NCBI RefSeq assembly: GCF_032118995.1
Contig: NC_092665.1
Location: 12,752,512 to 12,816,511 of the forward strand
DNA length: 64,000 nucleotides
Reading direction: 5' to 3'
Source: Asterias amurensis
Taxonomy: Eukaryota; Echinodermata; Asteroidea; Forcipulatida; Asteriidae
The position numbers and the translations under genes are program-made. Every line of letters begins with the position of its first letter. The first letter of the stretch is position 1. The notes under the pieces were generated by a model. It saw only the letters and a list, made by a program, of their open reading frames with translations. It was not told the origin of the DNA and searched no databases. Below, piece by piece: positions 50,317 to 61,027 of this stretch.

Positions 50317-53300
50317 CTACGTTGTACTTGCTGGAATGTCTGTATCTGTTTTAGACTGCCTGGCACTAGTGTCATCCATACTGCGCACGCTCACCTCTTT
50401 ATCTAGTTCTGACTGACTGGAACTGGTTGCTGCTGCTACTGGTGTGGACTGGTTTGAACCAGCTACATCTGGTTTGGACAGCTTGTCAGTTTTCTTAAGG
50501 TAGCAGGCGGTCTTGTAGGGTGGATCTATCGGTGATTGCGTCGGAGGATGATAGGAGTAACCTGCACCCGGTTCAAGCTAAGCAAGGAAAGAAGAAAAAA
50601 CAAATTACTGTTAAAGATACTGGACACTATTGGTAACTGTCAAAGACCAGTCTTCACAGTTGGTGTATCTCAACAAATGCACAAAATAACAAACCTGTGA
50701 AAATGTGAGCTCAATTGGTCGTTGAAGTTGTGAGACAATAATGAAAGAAAAAACACCCTTGTCACACGATCCTTGTTTAGATGGTTCATTTAGAGACCTC
50801 AAATTCTAAATCTGAGGTCTCAAAATCAAATTCGTGGAAAATTACTTCTTTCTCGAAAACTACGTCATTTCAGAGGGAGTCGTTTCTCACAATGTTTTAT
50901 ACCATCATCCTCTCCCCATTACTCGTCACCAAGTAAGGTTTTGTGCTAATAATTATTTTGAGTAATTACCAATAGTGTCCACTGCCTTTCATCAAATCAA
51001 CATGATCAAACACTGTCTTCAAACAAGGGTTGGGCTTGCAGTATCTTTAAAGTTCAGTTTTAAAACAATAGTCGGGTTCTTGTATTTGTCAAAATACTAT
51101 GCAAGTCTTTCGCATATTTGAACAGTGGGACCTGGGCTCAATTTTATAATGCTTGTCAGCAGGTGTTTTCTGCTCATTGAGTGGCCATTAGTACAATTAA
51201 TATTTCATAAACGCTGCTTACATTAAGCAAAGCACAAGTAGCCGCTTGCTGGGCGTTCTTGTAAGTAATGAGTGATGAAACAATCCAAAGCCATTGTGAA
51301 TGCGAACACCTGCTAACAAATCATATCGAGCATTGAGGCAACATAACACAGGGCCCAATTTTAAAAACTTGCTTACCGATAAACGCCTTAAATGTAAGGT
51401 TTTTCTTCTATAGTAAGAACAAAAACTTGCTTACCGGTAAAAACCTTTATGAAATTGGGCACTGTGTTATATACGACATTCCTCTTACCTCTAGTGGATA
51501 GGTTTTGTCCGAGTCGTAGGCACTGAGGTCACCACATGCTAAGAACGGAACAATTACTCTGTTTGGTCCCTCTAGGCTGTTGAAATCTACATCTGGGGAA
51601 GGAAACAAAATCAAATTATCAATAATTTCAAATGACCATTTCCAAAGGTAGTAGGGACTGTTGAAAGAATTATTGTATATAACCGTGCAAGTCTCGGCTG
51701 TATCAAAAATAAGAAAAAACTTGAGCAGAGAGTTTATTTTTCAATTAAATCAAACCTTTTTAAGTTCTATAGACCCCTTGCATTTGACGACACCACAAGC
51801 CAATACAGCGCCCTCGGTTGAGGTCAATGAAGATCTTTCATTGGCTGAGAGTTGTGCACTGCGCGTAGAACTTACATGTAACACGATTCCATTGTTTGAG
51901 CAATGATAGTGGCCTATCTAGGGAGCTTTTTCTCTGTTAACTATTTGTGGCCTAGAAAGATGAAGAAACAGAAAATGTTTGCAGAGTTGCAGTTAAATTG
52001 TTGGACTTACTATAACGTTGATCAAGTAGTGGGTTAGACATGTTGGGTTTGTAGGCAGCCGGCGGAGCATAGCCCTGGCAAACAATAAACGCTTCTGCAA
52101 AGAAGAAGAAAACAACTGAATTAAATAAACAGTTAAAAGTGAACAATTTTACACAAAGCTTTATTTTCCCATTTATAAAATCTGGTTGTGAAACCAAGGA
52201 CTCTCAGAAAAGATGAACTAATTCACGATAGCCAAGTATCCCAAAGGACATAAGCCAAGGAAGGAAACTTCAGTTTTATGGGGGAAGGAAAACCCCAGCG
52301 AATTAATCCTGGTCAGGTAGCAATCAGGTAGGGACTCAATCCATACAGGGCACCAGGCAGGATTCGAACCGGGGTTCCCCAGAGGTGGAAGGCAAGAGAG
52401 AAAAAACAACAACACAAGGCCAACCCGACCGCCTGACAGTAAAGACCAATCCTTCAGTTTTCAAGAAACTTCGAACTGACGTTTAAAATGATCAACTCAA
52501 AAACCAAGCAGGCAGGAAGAACCACAGAGTTATTCCAGGGAAAACCCATGCAATCAGGGACTGAAAAACCCAATTAACACTGTGCCGCCAGCGAGATTTG
52601 AACTTGGGGCACAGAGGTGGAAGGCGAGGAAAAGACACCACAACCTCTCAGTTTCACAGAGGGAGACAATATTTCTCACCTATACTTGAGTTTCTGCTGC
52701 TTCTCGGCTTGGCGACTGTTACATTCGGGAAGAAGATCTTGAGTTGTGAGTAGAGGAGAGTGACGTCTTTGCCACGAAATATCTAAGATGTAGAAAACAG
52801 ATCATGCCATCAATTAGGGTGCAGTGGTGTAGCTAGTAGCCTTGATCAAGGCGCTACAGCCAGCCGCGATCTGCAAAATCCCAGTCCCCATCACTGAATT
52901 CCGCCAGCGCACCCCCATACATAACACAGTGCATATAATACGTATACAGCGTATGTACACACATACGTACTGTACATGTACATGTACCATCTGTATACGG
53001 TACACTTACGGTACATGGGTACTTCCTAAGTAGCGCCTTGATGGTTTTGTATCTGCCAAAATTTAGGGCGGAGCTCATTATGCTAATGTTTACTAACAAC
53101 CCGTTCTCATTGGTTGTTGGTTGACCTATAAACTCTCGCTGCGATGTCAATCACAACGTTCTGCAAGCACTCGCACACACGTGCTCGTCGACGTAATTGT
53201 AAACAAACCGTGGTTGTAGTTGCAATGGCGGCGAGCGAGGGAGAAATCGCTACTAGTAAAACAAAACAGTAAGTCGCTGGAAATCAGTGGTGTATAATTT

Positions 53301-56300
53301 GCAACACAACTACAGAAACTTTCAACAAAATATAACAACCGCGTTTAATGCATCAATCATGGGTTTAGAAATAGAAGGAAGAAAATTAGAACATGTGAAA
53401 TGTGTTTGAGAAAGGTTAAAAAAGTATCCAGGTGTCATAGGTTTCCGGCAAGATGGCTACTTGGTAAGAATTCTTAGGTGTTGGGCATATGACAGTACAA
53501 CACACCCCATCCCCTTGAAGCACAAACACAGACCAGATGAGATAAGAAACCCAGCTGTTTATTTTGTCTTAATGTAGACATATATTATTTATTACGTTTC
53601 TCGCGGTAAATCAAAGTTGGGGATCGAAAATATGTGTTGTCGAAAACATACCAGACGGTAGAAGATGGCGTGTGGCTGAACATGTGGCTGAACAACAACT
53701 ACAAGTAAAGTTCAATTTCATAAACTAACTCTTGCCATACTACTAGTACTACACTACAACGTCACACTTATAGTACAGCAGCTTTCAATTCAGGGACAAA
53801 TCTACCAGCTACGTTGTAATTATGATGCTAGTCCTCGTGTTATAATGAAACACAAGACAACGGAAGCTGTTCGAGGTTGTTCAACACCATTACCGACCGG
53901 GCGAGTCTTGTCCGGCTCACCCGTCCGGCAGCGCATTCAGACCCCTTACAATCATAGCTAATATACACACCACGCTCCCGACACTGCTATAAAAAGCACG
54001 TATTACAGTACATCGTCCATACAGCTAGCGTACAGCGTACACACACACACACACACGCATGCATGCATGGACGTGGCATGATTGCTTGCAGTAATACGTC
54101 ATTCTCAATCGCGCCTGTGATTGGCCAATGTTTAGAATGACACGCCCACATCATGAATACCCTTTTATCGGAATTCCGATAAAGCTTTACAAACCCATCA
54201 AGGCTGTTGTTTGAGCCACGTGTGCGAGGTTGAAAGTAGAAAGACACGACCGTACTCACGACTACGCTATACTGTTCTCGCTGTACAATGTATGGTAATG
54301 TACATTTGTGTATGCACTGCATGCGTGTGCAGCGAACCGGGCCGGGGAACAGTACGTCAACAGCCTTGATCAAGGCTATGTAGCTAGGGGCACTCCCTTT
54401 GTTAGGGGTGTTAAGATTTGAAAATAACTCATTTTGGTTGAACAAAACTCATAATAGGTTGGATTTGAAACACTGCATGGTGTTGCTGCAATGGGTAACA
54501 CCATGTAAATGAGTAGGATTTTAAAAAAAGAAAAAATTCAAAATGTACCTTTGCAACAAAAGTTCCTCCAGTCTTCAGGACATGAGTGGTGATATTAAGC
54601 GCCTGTTAAAAGCAAAAAGAAATCAAAGACCAACTTAATTTTCTACGAGTGAAGTTATTTCCAACTGAAGTCCTATACAGCTCCTTGGGAAACAAGTCAA
54701 AGCCTTCTGCGATTCCAGCATACCATGGTCAGTGGCTACTCAATTTTACCACTCGCCAACATCAAGTCAAGAAACTAATTACAAGAACCTTCATTGTCTT
54801 ATCTTTGTCAAGTCAGAGTTGTTTTGTGGCAATGATGATATCAAAAGAAAAAGATTACTCAAGAAGCTCAACAAAGTTCGTACAAAAATTATACCATGGG
54901 TGGGCACAGACAACTTTTGAAAAAGCCAAGATGTAGTGCTTTGAAAGGTGTAAACAATTTAAAAAGTCACAGGAAAAAAAAACTTACAGCAAGAAGGAGC
55001 TGTGCTTGTATATATTCATCGATGTCATGAAGTCCTGTTACGTCTGGTGCCCCGTCACACACTACTAAGTCAGCCTGCTCTCCTTCAAACTGACTAATGA
55101 TCTCATTAGCTGTTGACTCCTGGTGATGAAACAACAACAAATAATATTGTTTACCGAATGTTTCGTCAAAAATCTAAACTGGTTTAAGAAAAAAACAGCT
55201 TTGGTTCTTTTGTCTTGTAACCCTTCAGGCCATGTCAGATAGGGAAATCTTTACAGGCAACTTGGGGTCAACCAACTGCGCTGCATGCAAAAAAAGAACA
55301 CTTTGGTTGTACCACAGACATTATTCTAACACTACCCAACAGTCCCAAGAAAATTGTGATGAAGTTAACATGTGAATGTTTCTTTTTCTTGGAGAATCAT
55401 GGAGCTCTGAAATTTGTCCGCCCCAGAAACGGACCCTCATATCTAGCACTCTGTATCTGTGTACAGCACAGAGGAAGAGTCATATAGGACTGGGATAGTC
55501 AGGTCGGCGTAGTGGTATCTTTCCTAACCTTCCACCTCTTGGATGGACCCTGGGTTTGAATCATGCTGGGGGCACTATGTGGATTGGGTTTACAGTCCCT
55601 AACTGACTGCACGGGTTTTGCACGTGGAATGGTTCTCTGTGGATTTCCTCCCACATCTAAACACTGAAACTTCCTTCCTTGTCTTCTCTCCATTGGGTTC
55701 TTGGTCAATTCAGTGATTAAGATTGTTTTGGCGAGAGTCATTGGCTTCACAATCAGAGTAAAAGAAATTAAATGAAATAGGGTCCACAGAGGTGAAAGGA
55801 AGGGACAGAAGCCACCTAGCAAACCATAATACCATATCACTTAAAGCCATTGGACCCTTTCGGTAAACAGTGTTGTCCAAGGACCACACTTTGTGTACCA
55901 CAACTTCTTTATCAAATAACAAACCTGTGAAAATTTAGGCTCAATCGGTCATCGGAGTCGGGAGAAAACAACGGAAAAACCCACCCTTGTTTCCGCGCGT
56001 TTCGCCCACCGTGTCATGACATGTGTTTGAAATAAATCCATAATCCTCAATAACGAGAATTTGTATTGTTTTGCTGTTTTCTCAAAAAGTAAAGCATTTC
56101 ATGGAATAATATTTCAAGAGAAGTCGTTCATCATTGCCTTCTGTAAACCCTGTAAGTTATTTGTAAATCTGTGAACTTTTATTTTTTTTCTGAACCGAAA
56201 GGGTCCAATGGCTTAAAGCATGAAGTATGAACTGAGCTTAAAGGCCTATCCCTACCGTTTGAGTCTGTAAAGTCACAGATAGAAGGAAAGCCTTTTCCTG

Positions 56301-57800
56301 ATTCTCACTTTTGTTATATCCCCCTGCAGCTGAATGACCCCTGGTAGAGGAGCCATGGCCTGAAGGTCAACTGCTACAATCTTGACCTTTGCCTTGTCCG
56401 CATCGCTCTGTCTAAAAAAGTGAAAAATAGAGTGTCTCTATTTACAAAAAAGGTTTAAAAAAAATACACTAGTCAGTTAAGACTCCTCCACGAGCCCACC
56501 TTCTCTGGGCAGTTGGTGAAAGACAACAAACAGAGAAAGAAACACCAAACACAGAAAAAACAAGACGCAACTTACCTGAGTTTTCTACTCAGGACTTGAC
56601 TCCAACTACCAGGAGCTGCGCACAGATCCACTGCTTTGCTAACACCTGTATAATGAAGAATAAATCATAAGCCATCCTGAAGTTGACCAAAGCACGCTCA
56701 TAATAATAGTGGATATTTAAGGGCAAGTACCTGCCAATTTTGACATGCATGGATTGTGACAACTATAGTTAATGTTCATTGGGCCATATACTTCATTCCC
56801 TAACCATCCCAGCTTCCTAGTATGTAGCACATCAAGCTAAATCAAACACAAGAACCACCTCTGCCCTACAGGTACACATCTACACCTGGGTGGATAGGAT
56901 AGTCAAAATGTCATTACTGGGATTTAAACCCACACTTTGACGACTAAGCCACCAGAACTTTAGTCCAGTGCACTTGTTTTTTTCTGATATGACACTCAGT
57001 TATAACATTGAGAACAAACCCAGTGGCTCTTTATTGAGCACCTTTTTTTCTCTGTTAAATTTTTCAACCAGTTTACTTTGGAGGACTGGGCATACATGTA
57101 CATGTAGGTCTATGATTAGCCTGAACATCTGACGTCACACTTAGAGGCTTGTGAATATTAACGCCAGAGACCGGCATCACAACCGTTGTGTGGTTTGACC
57201 TTTGACCCCCATACATTTCACATGAGATACACAGTCAAATTATATGGCGGATGTGATAGGAGTATACTGCTTGGGCTCATGTCACTGTGCATGTTTAGCC
57301 AATATCATTGTATCCAATGGAATCACTGGATCTGGGAAGCTGGGACCTGTCTTTACAGGGGCCCAGTATAGTCTATGTTCAGCTGTTACATTTAACAACT
57401 TTCCAACGGTGTGATTGAACTTGACTTGAGAAACACGACTATTAAAATCTGTAACGTCTATGTGAAAGGCTCTTCATTATGGGTTTCCAAATTGACTTTC
57501 ACTGACGAGACAAACTATTAACATCTTGAAAGTACAAAGTTATTTTTCAGCCAAAAGTTAGCCTGCACGGTGGGGTAAATTTAATCCCAGAGTCTACAAC
57601 TTTTTTAAAGAAAAGTGTCTCATGTATGTAGTGGTGCTTAGATTTTATTTGTAAAGTTTTTCAACTGATAAGGCCCTACCTTTAAAAATGTTGAATTCCT
57701 CGTTGATCTGAAGCAGTTTGAAAGCGCTACGAGCTCGCCAGCCTTCTTCCTTGGCCAATCGATAATAGATATCTCTCTTGTCTTTTGAAGAGCGGCCCAT
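50317..57800 (-). CDS. FTSJ1: tRNA (cytidine/guanosine 2'-O)-methyltransferase FTSJ1/TRM7 (complete, 9 exons)
   Basis: Minus-strand coding exons: 57680-57800, 56576-56645, 56309-56411, 54988-55119, 54549-54602, 52680-52782, 52011-52094, 51489-51592, 50317-50577; 1032 nt, 343 residues (human 329), phase unbroken. The cytoplasmic enzyme uses SAM to methylate the 2'-OH of anticodon-loop positions 32 and 34 of some tRNAs, with THADA- and WDR6-type partners in other animals. Visible: start [23 protein letters not shown] motif [14 protein letters not shown] (from residue 47); [25 protein letters not shown]; and a K-D-K-E tetrad at K28, D120, K160 and E195, as in the RrmJ family. The C-terminal 86 residues are Ser/Thr-rich and little conserved, which fits the family. 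Mitochondrial MRM2 and nucleolar FTSJ3 are excluded by the N-terminus and length. Secure. Confidence 0.96.
50611..50989. mobile_element. MITE family B, copy 4 in FTSJ1 intron 8
   Basis: Left end TTAAAGATACTGGACACTAT. The right end is CACTGCCTTTC, so the right TTAA has been lost. It lies 34 bp beyond the start of the last FTSJ1 exon, on its acceptor side. Confidence 0.72.
51125..51475. mobile_element. MITE family E-like foldback
   Basis: It contains GGGCTCAATTTTATAATGCT, then GGGCCCAATTTTAAAAACTT and a matching right end AAACCTTTATGAAATTGGGC. At least one complete small foldback lies at 51354-51465, inside or next to a degenerate one. Confidence 0.45.
52848..54372. promoter_or_regulatory. Promoter-like island between two foldbacks in FTSJ1 intron 5
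   Basis: Two foldbacks, about 52848-53045 (arms ATCAAGGCGCTAC) and 54188-54372 (arms ATCAAGGCTGTTG), bracket sequence with raised CpG content. Inside are YY1-like AAGATGGC runs near 53451 and 53657, GCAATGGCGGCGAGC at 53222, and a TATAAAA run near 53990. This could be a plus-strand promoter antisense to FTSJ1. It could also be unrelated low-copy sequence. Confidence 0.3.
53225..53268 (+). CDS. Possible short first coding exon, plus strand
   Basis: ATG in a GCA-ATG-GCG context opens [14 protein letters not shown] and reaches a consensus donor CA|GTAAGT at 53268/53269. I found no downstream exon to join it to. It is worth a transcript check only. Confidence 0.2.
55841..56216. mobile_element. 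MITE family C, copy 3
   Basis: TTAA on both sides; ends TTAAAGCCATTGGACCCTTT and AAGGGTCCAATGGCTTAA. About 376 bp, in the FTSJ1 intron between exons 3 and 4. Confidence 0.78.
56870..56995 (-). mobile_element. SINE-2 head fragment
   Basis: ACTGGGATTTAAACCCACAC followed by GACTAAGCCACCAGAACTTT resembles the B box and head of SINE-2 in minus orientation. Confidence 0.4.
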
Positions 57801-58760
57801 GATGATCTCATCAACTCACATCGACGAAAGTTAAATCTGATTATAAAAATTGATAATTGAAATAAGATGACCAACCCTATAAAAAACCCAGTTCTTTCTT
57901 GAAATGATTCTTAACACACAGGGATGTAATCAGTTTTATTTGACGCAACTGGGGGAGTGGGGTGCTACTCCTCAAACTATTGTCTCCACTATTTATATTA
58001 GCGGAACAAACCTCATTGTCCAAAATCTGAGGCCTTCTCTAGGGTACAGGCCGTGAGGGACAGCAGAGCCCCGTCCCCCACGAGCTTGCAACTGAAAACA
58101 CGGTCTGCTCCATCTGAGGGGGTGTGTGGGGCCCTTGGCACACCAAAGAATGTGTATATGTGATGGAGGGGACTGAAAAAACATGGGTGGGATCCCTCAT
58201 AAAATCTCCTACTTGAGTACTACCAATCTGGTCAGTTGAATGGAATTCACCCGATTGAAAATTTTCATTTATGAAAAAGGCTTACTATTCCTTTTGTAAA
58301 ATGGTAGTTCAACCTGTCGACATGTCCCCCCCCCCCCTTGCCGGTCCGTCCAGAGCTGAGAGGAGGGTTACCAATTCATCCACACCAACTCCCCAGGTCT
58401 CACCATATGAGCAAGGGTCAAACTCACTCACAGCTGCTGTGATGTGTAGTGTTGTCGTTGTCCTAGCCCACACAACAAATACTATTTATTATAATATAGT
58501 GAGTTTTGAACTACACATTTTGTGGTCATTGAACATCGTCTGATCGTGTACGTGTGCTTATAATATACTAAAATAAGCTCTGATCCAATGCTCACATCTC
58601 CATACTTTTGATTATTAAAGTCGTTATTTGACTGAGTAAATTGTGAAAAATAAACAATCTTACCTCTATCTTTCCATCACCACACAACGGGTCTGTTTAT
58701 CTTTTTAGTAGTGTGTATCTCATTTTGGAATAGCGCCACCAACAGTTCTCGTCAGGTAAG
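57680..58760 (-). promoter_or_regulatory. FTSJ1: FTSJ1 5' UTR and promoter region
   Basis: A minus-strand acceptor (TAATCAG) at 57837 leaves 36 nt of 5' UTR before the ATG. A consensus donor GAG|GTAAGAT ends a likely untranslated exon at 58664. The stretch 58700-58820, with scattered CpG (AAGCGCGCCCACTACGCC), is the likely promoter. Splice sites are seen; use is inferred. Confidence 0.4.
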
Positions 58761-60141
58761 GTTTTGCCATCACTAAAGCGCGCCCACTACGCCATCCCCA
58801 TTATTTTGATCCTCGCATTGCCTTTCCTACTTCGAGCTTTGTTTTTGGCTGTATTCATTTGATACTAAGCATTGATTAACAAGGTCCTCCCAGTTTGTTT
58901 GCAATTAGAGTTTTAATTTAAACATAAACTTAAAGGCGAGGCTTAATCTAGCCCCACCCCTTTAACAAGGTTGTGGACGAAAGTTTTAAAGTTCCACCCG
59001 TAAATGTTCCAAAATAAGAAGCAATTTCAGCGACAACTTTTTATAAAAACTTTTCTGAGTACCAAACTACTTTGTCAAAGGTTTTTTATAACTATATGTG
59101 CACCTTGAGTATTTTGAGAAGTTTATGGGAGTGGTGACAATACAGTAAGCCTATAATCATTTATACGAAGCTCTGAATTTATTTTATTGTAAGAAAATAA
59201 AAAGGATCCACAAAGAATAATGCAAGGCAAGTAACTAACTATAAACATAACTTAAATAAACTGAGGACAACACGAATAAGAGACTTTTGAAACAATTATT
59301 TTTTCTTTTAAAACGAACATTGTATGTTTTATTTACACCAAGAAATTAAACCAACAAAAATTATAATGAAACTCTTTTATATAGACCCTTACAATAATAA
59401 GTTCACAAAGTTGACAAAAAGACAACTAAAAAACTGTAGTAGCTCTATTACTATTGGTCTTTTGGCAAAATTGTTGCAAAATGGTTGATATTATTATAAA
59501 CAATTTTTGTAGTTTTAGAGAAAGGAGGTAATTTTTCTTTGCATTTTCATTGATTTCATCAATTATCATTGAATTTCAGTAATCAAATAGTGAACATTGT
59601 TATTCTATTATAATGACTATTATTAGTACTGTTGTTTAAACTAAAGAAGTTAATTTGGAGAGACAAATAATAGATGTTTGGGTGCAAACTAGTAATGTTT
59701 GTGATTGTGTTCACTAATACTGATTTTATTTTACTGATAACTGGCTGAATAATAAAGAAACTGTGCCAGTTGGGAAAGTCTCTCTACTCTAAGTGCTATT
59801 GGTTTTGATTGTAGAGAGCTGTGACAAAAACAGGTTCCAAAGTTGCAAGTTGACTCAAGCTTGTTTTGAGAGCTGGTATTATTTTGTTTAAAAATTTAAT
59901 CTTTTTGTTAAAGACTCATCATCAATCCATGACTCATGACTACAATTTGAAAATTCATTTAAGTGCAAAAGTAGCTAAAGAATTTTGGATTTTTCTTCAA
60001 GGATGATTATTGTCTCAACTCTCTGATTCATTTTTGTAAAGGCATATCTCTAAGAACCCTTCATGCATCTTACAAGAATGAACCCCCAAAATAATCTAAC
60101 ATGGGCATATATTTTAAAAAACAAATTAAATTTTTAGAAAC

Positions 60142-60387
60142 GGGGCTCATTTTCATAGAGCTGCTAAGCACAAAAATTTGCTTAGCATGAAATTTCTTCC
60201 TTGATAAAAAACAGGATTACCAACAACATTTCCATTTGTTGCATATTGCTTGTTACTGGTACTCAGCTGATGTTTGCTCATCCTGAAAATCATGTGGAAA
60301 TTTTGGTTGGTAATCCTGTTTTTTATCGAGGCAGAAGTTTCATGCTAAGCAAATTGTTGTGCTCAGCAGCTCTTTGAAATTGGGCCC
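60142..60387. mobile_element. MITE family E, copy 3
   Basis: A 246-bp foldback from GGGGCTCATTTTCATAGAGC to AAATTGGGCCC, with paired CAGGATTACCAAC and GTTGGTAATCCTG blocks. Confidence 0.65.
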
Positions 60388-60768
60388 TGGTCTTATAACA
60401 TACATACTTTTATCATGGTTTGACCATCTAGGTCCCTGTATACACAATAATCTAAGCTCTATATTCTCATTGCATATGGAGGGCCAGACTATTTTTATCC
60501 CAGCCTTGGTTTAGCTAATTATATGAATTTATCAGGGGAGGAAAAAATTGATGCAACTTAATAAAAGTATATAGATCTTTACCATGGTGCGGCCATCTTA
60601 GTTTTCTGCTGTTGATCACTAAATCAATGCCACCAAACTGAGGGTGAAATGAGAAATAGTCTGGTTCCTTTTTGTACACTGAATAGTAGCATCTGTAACT
60701 GTTACTGGATACAGGGAATATTGACCAAGATGGTGGCAGCATGACAAAGGTCTATAGGTCATCTACAA

Positions 60769-60890
60769 GGCTGTGTCCGAATTAATGGCTACAGCTATGG
60801 CTACGGCTAGTTTTGACATCATCATGCAATGAAGTATAAGAATACTTCACTGTCATAGCCGTAACTGTAGCCACCAATTCAGATACAGCC
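60769..60890. mobile_element. Foldback element related to 13075-13206
   Basis: Left arm GGCTGTGTCCGAATTAATGG pairs with the right arm (CCACCAATTCAGATACAGCC), and inner GGCTACAGCTATGGCTACGG pairs with its complement. Confidence 0.65.
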
Positions 60891-61027
60891 CAAGGCTCTA
60901 GTTGTCACTTCAGGAGAGTGCGCCCTCGTGATCCGGATGATGTTGATCTTCATCTTGATTAGACTTGCTCCAGTCAGTCTTCAGCTCTTCTTGTCCAGCC
61001 CGGAGTTCCATCCCTGTATCTCTGATG

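Larger units (their letters stand above)
58761..61027. other. Intergenic region right of FTSJ1
   Basis: A+T-rich sequence from 58850 to 60120 in which I see no gene or repeat. MITE E copy 3 lies at 60142-60387 and a GGCTACAGC-type foldback at 60769-60890. Confidence 0.5.

Noticed and set aside
54649-54936. Overlapping open frames of 95 and 62 residues in an FTSJ1 intron
   Set aside because: No recognisable family, no splice sites, and two competing frames. It could be a decayed coding fragment but cannot be supported.
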